Below are positions 32,039 through 40,615 of a DNA stretch of 64,000 bases, in pieces. How positions within the stretch are numbered: position 1 is the first letter of the stretch; each line of letters opens with the position of its first letter. Source of the DNA: an uncultured Pseudomonadales bacterium. Lineage in GTDB: Bacteria; Pseudomonadota; Gammaproteobacteria; Pseudomonadales; Azotimanducaceae. Position numbers and translations under genes: made by a program. The notes beneath the pieces were generated by a model. That model did no database searches. It saw only the letters and a program-made list of their open reading frames with translations, and was not told where the DNA came from. Location of the stretch: positions 62,001 to 126,000 of the forward strand of contig CAKZWF010000020.1 in the NCBI GenBank assembly GCA_937921865.1, given 5' to 3'.

Positions 32039-32164
32039 GCAGAGCCTGCCGGGAGCGGGGTGCGTACTCGGGCTCGCTAGGCTCTCGATTGTTGTGCGGT
32101 CTGCGCCGCACAAAATCATTGGCACTCGCCGCTGCGTGCGCACCCCGCTCCCGACAGGCTCTGC
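32039..32164. repeat. Long inverted repeat with inner hairpin (REP/BIME-like element)
   Basis: Arms of 26 bp at 32039-32064 and 32139-32164 pair with one mismatch (left arm begins GCAGAGCCTGCCGGGAGCGG). The 74-bp interior contains a perfect 8-bp hairpin, TTGTGCGG (32092-32099) with CCGCACAA (32106-32113), and the shared sequence CGTACTCGGGCTCGCTAGGC (32063-32082). Confidence 0.85.
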
Positions 32165-32316
32165 TGGCGAATTTGCGTAAGACTGTGGTGATCGCCCGGA
32201 TATAGTGCTTCTCGCTTCGGCAGATGTTGTCAGTCCTGATCCAGGAGGTCTTGCAGCCAGTTCAGCGTCGACGGGGTGGTGGGGTTGCTGGCACGCACGC
32301 AGGGTGAGTGCCGAGA

Positions 32317-32369
32317 TGAAAGCGAGGCGTAGACCTCGGTTTCAGCTGTGCCTAGCGATCCCGAGTACG
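32317..32369. repeat. Second, inverted copy of the intergenic repeat element
   Basis: The minus strand at 32350-32369 reads CGTACTCGGGATCGCTAGGC, matching 32063-32082 at 19 of 20 bases. Next to it is an 11-bp stem with one mismatch: TGAAAGCGAGG (32317-32327) and CCTCGGTTTCA (32334-32344). The pair of elements in opposite orientation looks like a mosaic intergenic repeat. Confidence 0.75.
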
Positions 32370-32443
32370 TGCCAGGAACGCCGCCGCAACGACGGAACTC
32401 TGAATAGAACCACATAGCCCGCTCCAATCAGGCATCTGGCTCT

Positions 32444-34447
32444 TTAACGTCGCGCCAGCTTTTTCCTCTTATGCTGCACATAATCCACCAGAATGTACTC
32501 GCCGAGGTTTTCCGGTGACGTATAAAACACCCGGCCACCGTTGATGCGGGCGATTTCGTCCATGAAGGCTTTCAGGTAGGGACTCGCATCCAGCATGAAG
32601 GTATTGATGGCAATACCGCGTGTGGTGCAGTGTTTGACCGCTTTAAAGGTGGCCCGAATGGTTTCTGCAGTGGGTGGATAGGCGAATTGCGCTTCGCCGT
32701 TTTCCAGGTGAGCGGTTGGTTCACCGTCGGAAATCATGATGATCTGTTTGGTACCGCCGGTGTGTTTGGCTAGCAGCTTCTCGGCCAGCAGCAGCGCGTG
32801 CTGCATGTTAGTTCCCAGGACATATTCGTCCCATTGCAGGTAGGGCAGATCATGGGCCTTCAGCTCTTTGGCATAAGCCGCAAAACCGATGATGTAGAAA
32901 TCGTCTTTCGGATACTGGGAAGTAATCAGGTTATGCAGAGCCATGGCGACTTTTTTGGCAGCCTGGAACGAACCCCGCAACGCCATGGACCATGACAGGT
33001 CGACCAGCAAAGCGGTTGCTGTAGAGGTGATCTGCTCACTGCGATAGATCTCGAAATCATCCGGGTGTAACTGCACGGGTGTCTGCGGGCCGTTCCTGCC
33101 GATAGCGTTGCGGATGGTGCGTGGCAGATGCAGATGAAAGGGATCGCCGTACTCGTAAGGTTTGGTCTGTTCCAGCCGTTCTCCGAATCGGCCTTCTTCC
33201 GGCAGCGCGTGGTTGCCGAGGCTCTGGCGTTTCAGGCGTTCATATATTTCGCCGAGCGCTTTCTGGCCGATCATGCGTGATCCACGTGGCGTCAACTCCC
33301 AGCCGTCGCTATCGGTCGGACGGATATAGCCGGCGTCTTCCAGAGCTTTCATCAGTTGATCGAGCTTATTGAGGTCTTCGGCCGCATCATCACCCATCAG
33401 ATCACGCAACAGATCCTGGTCGATACGATCCAGATCGCCGCCGCGTTCTGCGCTCTGCATCTGATCAATCAGCTGATCGAGACTGTCCATCTCGTTCATC
33501 AGCTCCATCGCAGCCTGCAGATCCAGGTTCTGGTCGCCAGAGAAGTTGTACTGGCTGCCTCCCGGATTCAGAAAGTCGAGTTCTTTTGCGAGTCTGGCCA
33601 GTTCAGAATTCAGATCGGGATCGCTGAAACGGTCTCCCATCATATCGCTGAGCTGCTGGCGCTGTTCCGGGGACAATGAATTCATCAGTGATTGAGCTGC
33701 GGCCATCTGTTGGCGCATCTGCTCAAGCAGGTCGTCCAGAGATTGCGGCGGATTGTCGCCAAACATATCGCCAAACTTCGCCATGAATTCTTCGAAACCC
33801 GGATCTTCACCGGCGATTTTCTTTACCAGCATGTCGTTTAAAGCCTGCAACATGTCTTTCATGCGATCGATGTCGCCATCGGACAGGTTGTTGACCATGT
33901 CTTCAACATTTTTGAAGAAGGTGCTGGCCATTGCTTTACGCAGCTCGTTTAAGAGTTCGAGAAATTTACGCTGAGCGTCCGGGTTCAGAAACTCGTACTT
34001 TTCGAGTTCTTTGATCTGCCCGGCAATGTCTTGTGGAAGATCGTTGAGAATATCCTGGTTTCGCGCAGCGATATTCTTCAGCACATCATCGGAAAAGTTA
34101 TCCGGGTCGTCTGAACGATTCAACCACTCGTCGATGCGCTTACGCTCCATCGCGATGATCTCGTCGAGCCTTTCGCGAAACGCATCAAAAACGCTGGAGA
34201 GATTGAACTGTTCGAGGCGTGCCCGCTTCTGATCGCGGAGCTTTTTCAGCATATCCCGCAGGCCCTGCATATAGCCGCCTTTGGGAATCTGCATTCCTCG
34301 GGACATCAGGTTGCGCATTGCCCAGCGCATGTCGCCGTATTCCATCAGGTCGTCGGCGAGCGCTTCTAAGATCTTGTCTGGATCCAGACCCAGTTCCTGG
34401 GTGCCGTCCCAGGCGCTGAATTTGTAGCCTTTGATGGGCTTTCTCAT
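32444..34447 (-). CDS. VWA-domain protein, partner of MoxR-like ATPase
   Basis: A 667-residue protein with a long helical, Gln/Met/Asp-rich N-terminal region (about 1-450) and a C-terminal von Willebrand factor A domain. The MIDAS metal site is DLSWSMALRGS (Asp, Ser, Ser), with Thr in GTNMQHALLLAE and Asp in MISDGEP. Such VWA proteins work with the AAA+ ATPase encoded next to them as metal-insertion or complex-remodelling chaperones (cf. RavA-ViaA, CbbQO, NorQD). Start ATG 34447 lies 3 bp after the ATPase stop; both genes form one minus-strand operon. The specific client is unknown. Confidence 0.86.
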   Translation of the reverse strand: MRKPIKGYKFSAWDGTQELGLDPDKILEALADDLMEYGDMRWAMRNLMSRGMQIPKGGYMQGLRDMLKKLRDQKRARLEQFNLSSVFDAFRERLDEIIAMERKRIDEWLNRSDDPDNFSDDVLKNIAARNQDILNDLPQDIAGQIKELEKYEFLNPDAQRKFLELLNELRKAMASTFFKNVEDMVNNLSDGDIDRMKDMLQALNDMLVKKIAGEDPGFEEFMAKFGDMFGDNPPQSLDDLLEQMRQQMAAAQSLMNSLSPEQRQQLSDMMGDRFSDPDLNSELARLAKELDFLNPGGSQYNFSGDQNLDLQAAMELMNEMDSLDQLIDQMQSAERGGDLDRIDQDLLRDLMGDDAAEDLNKLDQLMKALEDAGYIRPTDSDGWELTPRGSRMIGQKALGEIYERLKRQSLGNHALPEEGRFGERLEQTKPYEYGDPFHLHLPRTIRNAIGRNGPQTPVQLHPDDFEIYRSEQITSTATALLVDLSWSMALRGSFQAAKKVAMALHNLITSQYPKDDFYIIGFAAYAKELKAHDLPYLQWDEYVLGTNMQHALLLAEKLLAKHTGGTKQIIMISDGEPTAHLENGEAQFAYPPTAETIRATFKAVKHCTTRGIAINTFMLDASPYLKAFMDEIARINGGRVFYTSPENLGEYILVDYVQHKRKKLARR

Positions 34448-34450
34448 GCT

Positions 34451-35851
34451 CTAACCTGCAAAAGTGCTGGTGCCATCGTGGTCAAACTTGTTGAGCAGCT
34501 TGTGCAGGTGCAGACCCTCGAGAATGAACTCGACAGTGGCCGCGCGTAGTGCCGGGCTGACGGCATTCCGATCGGGGAAGACGTCCGCCAGCGCAGGAAT
34601 GTTTTCGCAGATGCGGCCGTAGTCGTCTGCCGGTGCGGCTTCACCAGTGTCCACGGTCAGGCCGTCATTGAATGCCATGGCGATGGATTCCAGATTGTTC
34701 ACGTCGTAGTGACGATCGAATACGGTTTTTACTGCACCGTTGACAATCCGCTGGGTGATCTTGTCTTCCTGACCGTCTTCCATTGCTTCGAATTCCACCT
34801 TGCCCTGGAATGAAGGAACGAGAAAAGGCAGGTCGGAGATGCGGGGCACAATTTCCGATTCGTTAATTCGCAGAGCACGCCGGAAAGCGTTCGCCGCCAG
34901 AGCTTCATAATTAGCAATCGACGTGCGCACCGAAACGCCGGAGCGCTGATTGATATCAGGAGACAGTCGCGCCTGATGAGTGATTTCAGCAACGATCTCC
35001 TTCATGAAATCCGGGACCGTCAGGTGATAATCACCGAGGTCGACTATGGCCGCTTCCTGTTCCATGATCTCGATTTCCTGCGCCACGTCAGCCGGGTAGT
35101 GGGTGCGGATCTGAGCTCCGTAGCGATCTTTCAGCGGCGTGATGATGCGGCCGCGGTTGGTATAGTCTTCCGGGTTGGCGGTGGCGACGATGAAGACGTC
35201 CAAAGCCATGCGGATCTTGTGGCCGCGGATCTGCACGTCGCGCTCTTCGAGCAGGTTGAGCAATCCGACCTGAATTCGCTCGGCCAGATCGGGCAGTTCG
35301 TTGATCGCAAATATGCCTCGGTTCACTCGCGGTACCAGGCCATAGTGCAGGGTGAGCTCGTCGGACAGGTAGCGACCTTCTGCAACCTTGATAGGGTCGA
35401 TTTCGCCTATAAGGTCAGCAATGGTGATGTCCGGCGTAGCCAGCTTTTCAGCGTAGCGCTCGTCCCGGTGCAGCCAGCGGATTGGTGCTTTGTCGCCGAG
35501 TTCGGCTATCAGTTTCAGGCCTTCAGCGGACACCGGATGGTAGGGATCTTCGGGTATTTCTGTGCCGTCGAGAATGGGAGTCCATTCGTCCAGCAGCTGG
35601 GTCAGACTGCGCACAATTCTGGATTTAGCCTGTCCCCGTTCCCCCAGCAGAATAATGTCCTGCATTCCCAGCAGTGCGTTGGTCAATTGGGGGATGACGG
35701 TATCGTCATAGCCCATTACCCCCGGGAATAGCGGCTGGCGATCTTTCAGGCGGGCAATAAGGTTGCGTCGCAGCTCCGCTTTGACGGGTAAAACCTGATA
35801 TCCGGAAGCTTTCAGCTCACCAAATGTCGTTGCCAGATCCGCAGAGTTCAT
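34451..35851 (-). CDS. MoxR/Mg-chelatase-like AAA+ ATPase
   Basis: A 466-residue AAA+ ATPase of the MoxR/ChlI-related group. Walker A is GERGQAKSR (about residue 70), Walker B is IFAINELPDLAERIQVGLLN (about 155-175, with Asn-Glu in place of Asp-Glu), and sensor 1 is IVATANPEDYTNRGRI. The post-AAA region includes helices reading SGVSVRTSIANYEALAAN. It likely hydrolyses ATP to remodel a target together with the VWA protein encoded after it. ATG 35851 is used; the upstream TTG at 35860 is less likely. Downstream of the catabolic operon on the same strand, 113 bp from its stop. Confidence 0.88.
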   Translation of the reverse strand: MNSADLATTFGELKASGYQVLPVKAELRRNLIARLKDRQPLFPGVMGYDDTVIPQLTNALLGMQDIILLGERGQAKSRIVRSLTQLLDEWTPILDGTEIPEDPYHPVSAEGLKLIAELGDKAPIRWLHRDERYAEKLATPDITIADLIGEIDPIKVAEGRYLSDELTLHYGLVPRVNRGIFAINELPDLAERIQVGLLNLLEERDVQIRGHKIRMALDVFIVATANPEDYTNRGRIITPLKDRYGAQIRTHYPADVAQEIEIMEQEAAIVDLGDYHLTVPDFMKEIVAEITHQARLSPDINQRSGVSVRTSIANYEALAANAFRRALRINESEIVPRISDLPFLVPSFQGKVEFEAMEDGQEDKITQRIVNGAVKTVFDRHYDVNNLESIAMAFNDGLTVDTGEAAPADDYGRICENIPALADVFPDRNAVSPALRAATVEFILEGLHLHKLLNKFDHDGTSTFAG

Positions 35852-35964
35852 AGTACGCAAGCCTCAGGTTCAGTGAACTCCAGTCTCGCAGGCGGCTGTG
35901 CTTTAGGCAATGGCGGCCAGTCGGTCAGCGGCTGATCAGCCGGCATCGTCCGGCAACGCACCGA

Positions 35965-37155
35965 TCAGGCGGTGCGGGATCCTGGTCGACCCAGCATGCG
36001 GTCGGAAATGATTCGCAGCTGGATTTCGCTGGTGCCTTCGAAGATTTTTGTCAGCCTGGCGTCCCGCCAGTGTCGTTCTACCGCGTGCAGCTTGGTGTAG
36101 CCAGCGCCACCGAGGATCTGCAGCGCATCGGAGGTCACCCGCTCAGCCATTTCACTGGCCTGCCACTTCACCATCGAGGCCTCTTTGTCGGCACGCTCGC
36201 CGCCATCCATCAGCGTGGCGACGTGGTACATCAGCTGGCGCGAGGCTTCCACTTCGCTGGCCATCCGGGCCAGTTTGAAGCGGGTTTCCTGGAAATCGGC
36301 GATGGGTACGCCGAATTGAACCCGTTCGTGGGAGTAGGCTATGGCGTCTTCCAGCGCACCCCGAGCCAGACCTATAGAACGGGCCGCGGTATGTACCCGG
36401 GCAGCATTCAGCCAGTTCACGGCGTTTTTGAAGCCGTCGCTGCCACTGGACTCACCGCCGGTAATCACGTTGTCTTTCGGGATGCGGGTGCCGTCAAATG
36501 CCAACTCCCAGGTCTTCCAGCCGAAATAGCCGATTTTGGGAATTGCTGAGCCGTTGCAGTTTTCCGGCAGTTCGCCTCGGGGTTTTTCGATGATGAAGCT
36601 GCGGGTGCCGGTAAAGCCTGCGGCTTCGGCCTGTGCGCCATCGGTTCTCGCCAGCAGCTGGATGTAGTCGGCACCATCGGCAAACGTACACCAGTACTTA
36701 TTCCCCGCAATCACCCACTCATCACCGTCCAGGGTCGCACGGCAGCTGACGGCTTTAAGGTCAGAGCCGACGTCGGGTTCGGACAAAGCCACCGCTGAGA
36801 GATATTCACCCTGCGCAGCTTTGCGAGTGAGTTCCTGACGCTTTTCCAGTGGCCAGCCGCCAACGCTCATCAGCGACCCGGCGCGCGCAATAATGCTGGC
36901 GACGCTCATCCAGCCACGGGCCAGTTCTTCTGCAACCAATGCGTATTCGAATACGCCGAGGCCCATCCCGCCGTGCTCTTCGGGCATGCGGATACCAAAG
37001 TAGCCGAGTTCGCCCATCTTGTTTCGCAGTTCCAGGGGTATATCGCCCTGAATGGGGTCGAGTTCATTGGCCACCGGAAGGACTTCGCGCAGGGTAAAGT
37101 CCCTGGCCACTTCCTGAATCATGCGGCGTTCGTCAGTAAGGTAGTGTTCGGTCAC
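35965..37155 (-). CDS. Acyl-CoA dehydrogenase of dicarboxyl-CoA catabolic operon
   Basis: A 396-residue acyl-CoA dehydrogenase with the complete medium-chain-type C-terminal motif: catalytic Glu in IFEGTSEIQLRIIS. Other hallmarks are SAVALSEPDVGSDLKAVSC (about 118-136) and RVQFGVPIADFQETRFKLA. It is last in a five-gene operon (MmgE/PrpD, two MaoC, CitE-like, this). In the P. aeruginosa itaconate locus an acyl-CoA dehydrogenase of similar type occurs with the same partners. GTG 37155 starts right after the CitE stop with AGGAAG upstream. A branched or dicarboxylic CoA substrate is inference. Confidence 0.92.
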   Translation of the reverse strand: MTEHYLTDERRMIQEVARDFTLREVLPVANELDPIQGDIPLELRNKMGELGYFGIRMPEEHGGMGLGVFEYALVAEELARGWMSVASIIARAGSLMSVGGWPLEKRQELTRKAAQGEYLSAVALSEPDVGSDLKAVSCRATLDGDEWVIAGNKYWCTFADGADYIQLLARTDGAQAEAAGFTGTRSFIIEKPRGELPENCNGSAIPKIGYFGWKTWELAFDGTRIPKDNVITGGESSGSDGFKNAVNWLNAARVHTAARSIGLARGALEDAIAYSHERVQFGVPIADFQETRFKLARMASEVEASRQLMYHVATLMDGGERADKEASMVKWQASEMAERVTSDALQILGGAGYTKLHAVERHWRDARLTKIFEGTSEIQLRIISDRMLGRPGSRTA

Positions 37156-37156
37156 T

Positions 37157-38071
37157 TCAGCTTCCTATCAGATCGGCTCGGTGGATGAGGTTTTCGACAA
37201 TACGAATGCTTGCGGCATCCACCATCACCCCATCCACGTTGATTGCGCCCAGGCCTTCGGCCAGCGCTGCTTCGTATGCGGCTTTCTGGCGGCGGGCACT
37301 GTCCACAGCCTGCGGGTCAGGTGAGAACACCTGTTGGGCGATTTCAACCTGGCTCGGGTGGATGGCCCACTTGCCAACCATGCCGAGAATCAGCGAACGC
37401 TCAGCTTCTTTGGTGAAAGCCTCGGCATTCCGGAAGTTGGCGTAGGGGCCGTCGACTGGATCCAAGCCGTTGGCGCGAGCGGCGATGGTCATCTTGTAGC
37501 GGGGATAGTGCCAGATGTCAGGTGGGTAGCCACCCGTGCTGCCGACTTCGGCCAGCTGCATCTGCTGACTGGCGGAATAGTCGCCCATGCCGAAGACCAG
37601 ACATTCCAGGCGATCAGAACAGGCGGCGATCTCTTCCACGTGCATCATGCCTTCGACTTCTTCGATCAGGCACTCGATGCCGATGCGTCGCTTGAGCTTC
37701 AGCTTCTGTTCCAACTGATCCAGTAACAGATGCACAAACATGACATCTGCGGCGGACTTGGCTTTGGTGAGCATGATGGTATCGAGGTTGGCGCCTGCAC
37801 CGGTGACCACTTCGATAATGTCATCGTGGCACCATTCGGTTTCCACGTCGTTGATGCGCACACAGCGCGTCCGGGGTGTCCAGGTGAGAGAATTCAGTGC
37901 CTCGACGATCATGCCTCGGGCGCCGGGTTTGGCGGAAGGAGCAACTGCGTCTTCCAGGTCCAGAAATACGTGATCCAGCTCCAGGGCAGCTGCTTTGGTC
38001 ATCATTTTTTCCGAGGATCCGGGCACGGATAGCTGGCAGCGTCGGGGACGCCGTGGTTGTAGATTAGCCAT
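37157..38071 (-). CDS. HpcH/HpaI (CitE-like) lyase, citramalyl/malyl-CoA lyase type
   Basis: A 304-residue CitE-like TIM-barrel lyase. The opening RRCQLSVPGSSEKMMTKAA and DHVFLDLEDAVAPSAKPGAR (Glu/Asp metal ligands), with IECLIEEVEGMMHVEEIA, GMGDYSASQQM and GKWAIHPSQVEIAQQVFSP, match malyl-CoA, methylmalyl-CoA and citramalyl-CoA lyases. These split or condense acetyl-CoA with a keto acid (for citramalyl-CoA: pyruvate plus acetyl-CoA). It overlaps the first MaoC gene by 8 bp. The operon context favours a C5-dicarboxylate role, comparable to ccl/ripC of itaconate degradation, but the substrate is not proven. Confidence 0.87.
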   Translation of the reverse strand: MANLQPRRPRRCQLSVPGSSEKMMTKAAALELDHVFLDLEDAVAPSAKPGARGMIVEALNSLTWTPRTRCVRINDVETEWCHDDIIEVVTGAGANLDTIMLTKAKSAADVMFVHLLLDQLEQKLKLKRRIGIECLIEEVEGMMHVEEIAACSDRLECLVFGMGDYSASQQMQLAEVGSTGGYPPDIWHYPRYKMTIAARANGLDPVDGPYANFRNAEAFTKEAERSLILGMVGKWAIHPSQVEIAQQVFSPDPQAVDSARRQKAAYEAALAEGLGAINVDGVMVDAASIRIVENLIHRADLIGS

Positions 38072-38549
38072 CGAAACTCCTGCGTTTGAGTAATACGGTG
38101 CGCTCGCCTTCGAACACCAGCTTATCGTCCTGATTCAGGCCAACGTGTTTGAACAGCACGATTCCAGCGTGTTCCACTTCAGATTCGCGGGTCTCCAGCA
38201 CTTCGCTGTAGGCGTACAGCGTGTCACCGTGAAATACCGGTGACTTCAGTCGGATCTTGTCCAGCTTCAGCTCAGCCAGCGCGTTTTCGCCGGTGTCCTG
38301 CATTGCCAGCCCGATGATCATCGAGATCGTCACTCCGCCGAACTGCACCCGGCTGGTCCAGCCGGCCCGACCGGTCGCGTTTTTGCGCATGATGTCTTCA
38401 TTGAAATGGGCTTCAGCAGTATTCAGCACCTGCAGGGTAATCCCGACATTGTCCTGTTCACACATGGTTTTGCCGCGGGCATGGCGGATTAACTGGCCCG
38501 GTGTGAAATCTTCGAAGTAGTTATTGCTGCCGGTCAGCGCCATGCTCAT
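38064..38549 (-). CDS. MaoC-type hotdog hydratase with intact His
   Basis: A 161-residue single hotdog of the MaoC family. It begins NYFEDFTPGQLIRHARGKTM and carries EQDNVGITLQVLNTAEAHFN, where Asn and His stand at the positions of the hydratase active site. Overlaps: 8 bp with CitE downstream, and ATGA with the second MaoC gene upstream. Likely adds water to an enoyl-CoA such as itaconyl- or mesaconyl-CoA, probably in a complex with the neighbouring hotdog. The substrate is inferred from context only. Confidence 0.85.
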   Translation of the reverse strand: MSMALTGSNNYFEDFTPGQLIRHARGKTMCEQDNVGITLQVLNTAEAHFNEDIMRKNATGRAGWTSRVQFGGVTISMIIGLAMQDTGENALAELKLDKIRLKSPVFHGDTLYAYSEVLETRESEVEHAGIVLFKHVGLNQDDKLVFEGERTVLLKRRSFDG

Positions 38550-39046
38550 TGATCCTCCGGTCGGGATTTCCGGACCAGATTAGTGCGCTTGAAGTCGATG
38601 ACCCTGGTGCCGTGTTGATTGAAGCCTTCTGTGTGCCAGGTGACGATGCCGAATCCGGGTTGACCTTTGGAATCCCGCGCCGACTGCACCGTGCTGCGTG
38701 CAGTCAGGGTATCGCCGACATAGACCGGCACGAGAAAATCACATTCATCCACACCCAGAAATGGACCGCCGCCTTCGCTGAGATCTTCGACGGTAATGCC
38801 GAACACTGTGTTGAACACGAGCATTGGATTCACCAGGGTGGTTGGATGACCGAGTGACCGGGCATAGGGCTGATTGAAGTACAGCGGACAGAAAGACAGT
38901 GTCGAGGTGGTGAAAGTCGCGTTGTCACCGTCGGTAATGGTGCGTCCCCAGTGATGATCGAATACCCGTCCCGGGGTCATGTCTTCGAAGCGGTTGCCCT
39001 TCGGCCATAGTGTGGCGCGGGCTTTGAGGTCGGCTACGTCTGTCAT
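38546..39046 (-). CDS. MaoC-type hotdog protein with altered active-site position
   Basis: A 166-residue hotdog related to the downstream gene: NRFEDMTPGRVFDHHWGRTI, then GDNATFTTSTLSFCPLYFNQ. At the place where the sister has N...H it has Ser and Tyr, so it probably supplies the non-catalytic half of a heteromeric double hotdog, as in two-domain mesaconyl-CoA hydratases. ATGA overlaps on both sides put it between MmgE/PrpD and the other MaoC gene. The family is secure; the subunit role is inference. Confidence 0.83.
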   Translation of the reverse strand: MTDVADLKARATLWPKGNRFEDMTPGRVFDHHWGRTITDGDNATFTTSTLSFCPLYFNQPYARSLGHPTTLVNPMLVFNTVFGITVEDLSEGGGPFLGVDECDFLVPVYVGDTLTARSTVQSARDSKGQPGFGIVTWHTEGFNQHGTRVIDFKRTNLVRKSRPEDQ

Positions 39047-40398
39047 TGTGAGGGTGTCCGGTTGGGGTTGGCGAGTAGAGCAATGAGTGGCGCAACGCTA
39101 TCGGCGTCCTCCAGAGTCCGGCAGAAGTCCACGACACTTGCGGCGTTGGCGCTGCCAATGACCGGACTGGCAAGCGTCAGGAATTTGCTGGACAGCTTGT
39201 GCCATTGTGCGTCGAGATCCCGTGAAGGGATGGCAACGTTGCAGGCCGCTTCGAAACGTTCACCAGATCGAGTATTGATTGTGACAATGGTGTCCGGATT
39301 GTAGCCATCATGGGCGCGCACCTGCACTTTATCGCGGTACTCGATAAGCTGCGGATCGCGCGTTAGTTCATCGTCATAGACGGCGATGCTGGAAGTGTCC
39401 ACGCCGGTCAGCGCCATCGCGGTGGTCAGCCGCAGGCTGAATTTGGCCTGGAGACCCGTGTCGGGCTCAGCAATGTTGCAGACTCGAAGATGACCCTTGT
39501 CGACCTCGACGACAATGCTGTCGATGTCGTTTGGATCGAAGCGGTTGCTATGGACCAGACTGCCGGTGGCCTCAATCGCTGAATGAGTCAGATAACAGGC
39601 AGCGTGATATTTGAAACAGATGTCCTGGGTATAGGCGGGGACGGCCAGCGCTTCGTGAAAGCGTTCGATTGACGCCCCCTGTGCCTGAGTGGCCATGAAA
39701 CCCTGTGGGTTTTCCAGGATGTCTCCAGAACTGCTGAACCCGCGTCTCGCCAGTGATGCAGCCTGCAGCCCCGTGCTTGCAGCGTGACCTGCATGCAGGG
39801 GTTTACACATTGTCCCGAACTGGCCTTTCAGGCCTGCAGCCTGGGTGCCGGCGATGCCCAGAGCGGCGGTAGTGGCATGCGTGTCCAGACCATACAGTCG
39901 GGCCGCAGCGGCGGCTGCACCGAAGGTCCCCAGTGTGCCGGTGTTGTGCCAGCCGCTGGCGTAGTGGCTCGGACCGGCATAACGGCCGAGAAGACATTCC
40001 ACATCGATGCCGGTGCAGAACGCATTGATGAGGTCTTTGCCGCTGCTGTGCAGATGTTCGCCGAGCGCGAGCACAGCCGGTGCCACGGGGACGGTGGGAT
40101 GGCCGGACATGGCATTGTGTACATCGTCGTAGTCATGAGCATGACCAGCCGCACCGTTGAGCAGGGCTGCCTGAACCAGCGTTCCCCGCTGGTGCATGCC
40201 GAACAGCTGCGCCTGCTGGTTGCCGCCCTGCTCGCTGATTTCTTCGCGCAGAATGCGGCTCAAAGGCTCATTGATGCCAGCCAGAGTCACGCCGAGAAAG
40301 TCCAGGATGGCTTGTTTGGCCACTGCTGTGGTGTCATCTGGCAGTCGTGAATAATCGCTGCTCGCAACACGCTGAGCCAGCATCTTGGTGGTGTCCAT
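39043..40398 (-). CDS. MmgE/PrpD family protein
   Basis: A 451-residue member of the MmgE/PrpD family (2-methylcitrate dehydratase, cis-aconitate decarboxylase, epimerases). Typical parts are KQAILDFLGVTLAGINEPLS near the N-terminus, NGAAGHAHDYDDVHNAMSGH (about 80-99, active-site Asp/His), GTMCKPLHAGHAASTGLQAA (about 200-219) and ICFKYHAACYLTHSAIEA. First gene of the catabolic operon, with GGGGGGAG before its ATG. In the P. aeruginosa itaconate locus a homologous gene is present though not essential for the known steps. Hydration, epimerisation or decarboxylation cannot be chosen from sequence. Confidence 0.9.
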   Translation of the reverse strand: MDTTKMLAQRVASSDYSRLPDDTTAVAKQAILDFLGVTLAGINEPLSRILREEISEQGGNQQAQLFGMHQRGTLVQAALLNGAAGHAHDYDDVHNAMSGHPTVPVAPAVLALGEHLHSSGKDLINAFCTGIDVECLLGRYAGPSHYASGWHNTGTLGTFGAAAAAARLYGLDTHATTAALGIAGTQAAGLKGQFGTMCKPLHAGHAASTGLQAASLARRGFSSSGDILENPQGFMATQAQGASIERFHEALAVPAYTQDICFKYHAACYLTHSAIEATGSLVHSNRFDPNDIDSIVVEVDKGHLRVCNIAEPDTGLQAKFSLRLTTAMALTGVDTSSIAVYDDELTRDPQLIEYRDKVQVRAHDGYNPDTIVTINTRSGERFEAACNVAIPSRDLDAQWHKLSSKFLTLASPVIGSANAASVVDFCRTLEDADSVAPLIALLANPNRTPSQ

Positions 40399-40615
40399 AT
40401 CTCCCCCCGGAGGCGGGACGGTCGTTGATGGCCCCGCTCGACAGCAACGCTAGCCAGATCTGCGAGAATTTGCAAAGGCTCAGCGCATACTTCCCGGTCG
40501 ACCTCTTCCTGATTACCTGACGCGCAATAGAGCAGGCAGGGTCTCGGTGTCCGGGCCGCGTGTTGTAAGTGCTGATGGTGCTCGTTAGGGTAGCCGCTTT
40601 AGCAAAGGATGCGTT

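Larger units (their letters stand above)
31986..32443. other. Intergenic region (458 bp) carrying inverted repeats
   Basis: Between two convergent genes (acyl-CoA dehydrogenase and VWA protein). It contains a 26-bp inverted repeat (32039-32164) and a second, oppositely oriented related element at about 32317-32369. Short ORFs on both strands encode similar motifs (YSGSLG) only because the repeats are related; I do not accept them as genes. No promoter is needed here, as both flanking genes end here. Confidence 0.7.

Noticed and set aside
32205-32427. Short ORFs on both strands (65 and 70 codons)
   Set aside because: They lie in the inverted-repeat nest, and their shared YSGSLG-type motif comes from the repeat core; no ribosome binding site.
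40561-40595. Promoter-like TTGTAA-N17-TAGGGT before the exchanger gene
   Set aside because: The -10 matches consensus at only three of six bases; not distinct from background in this GC-rich DNA.
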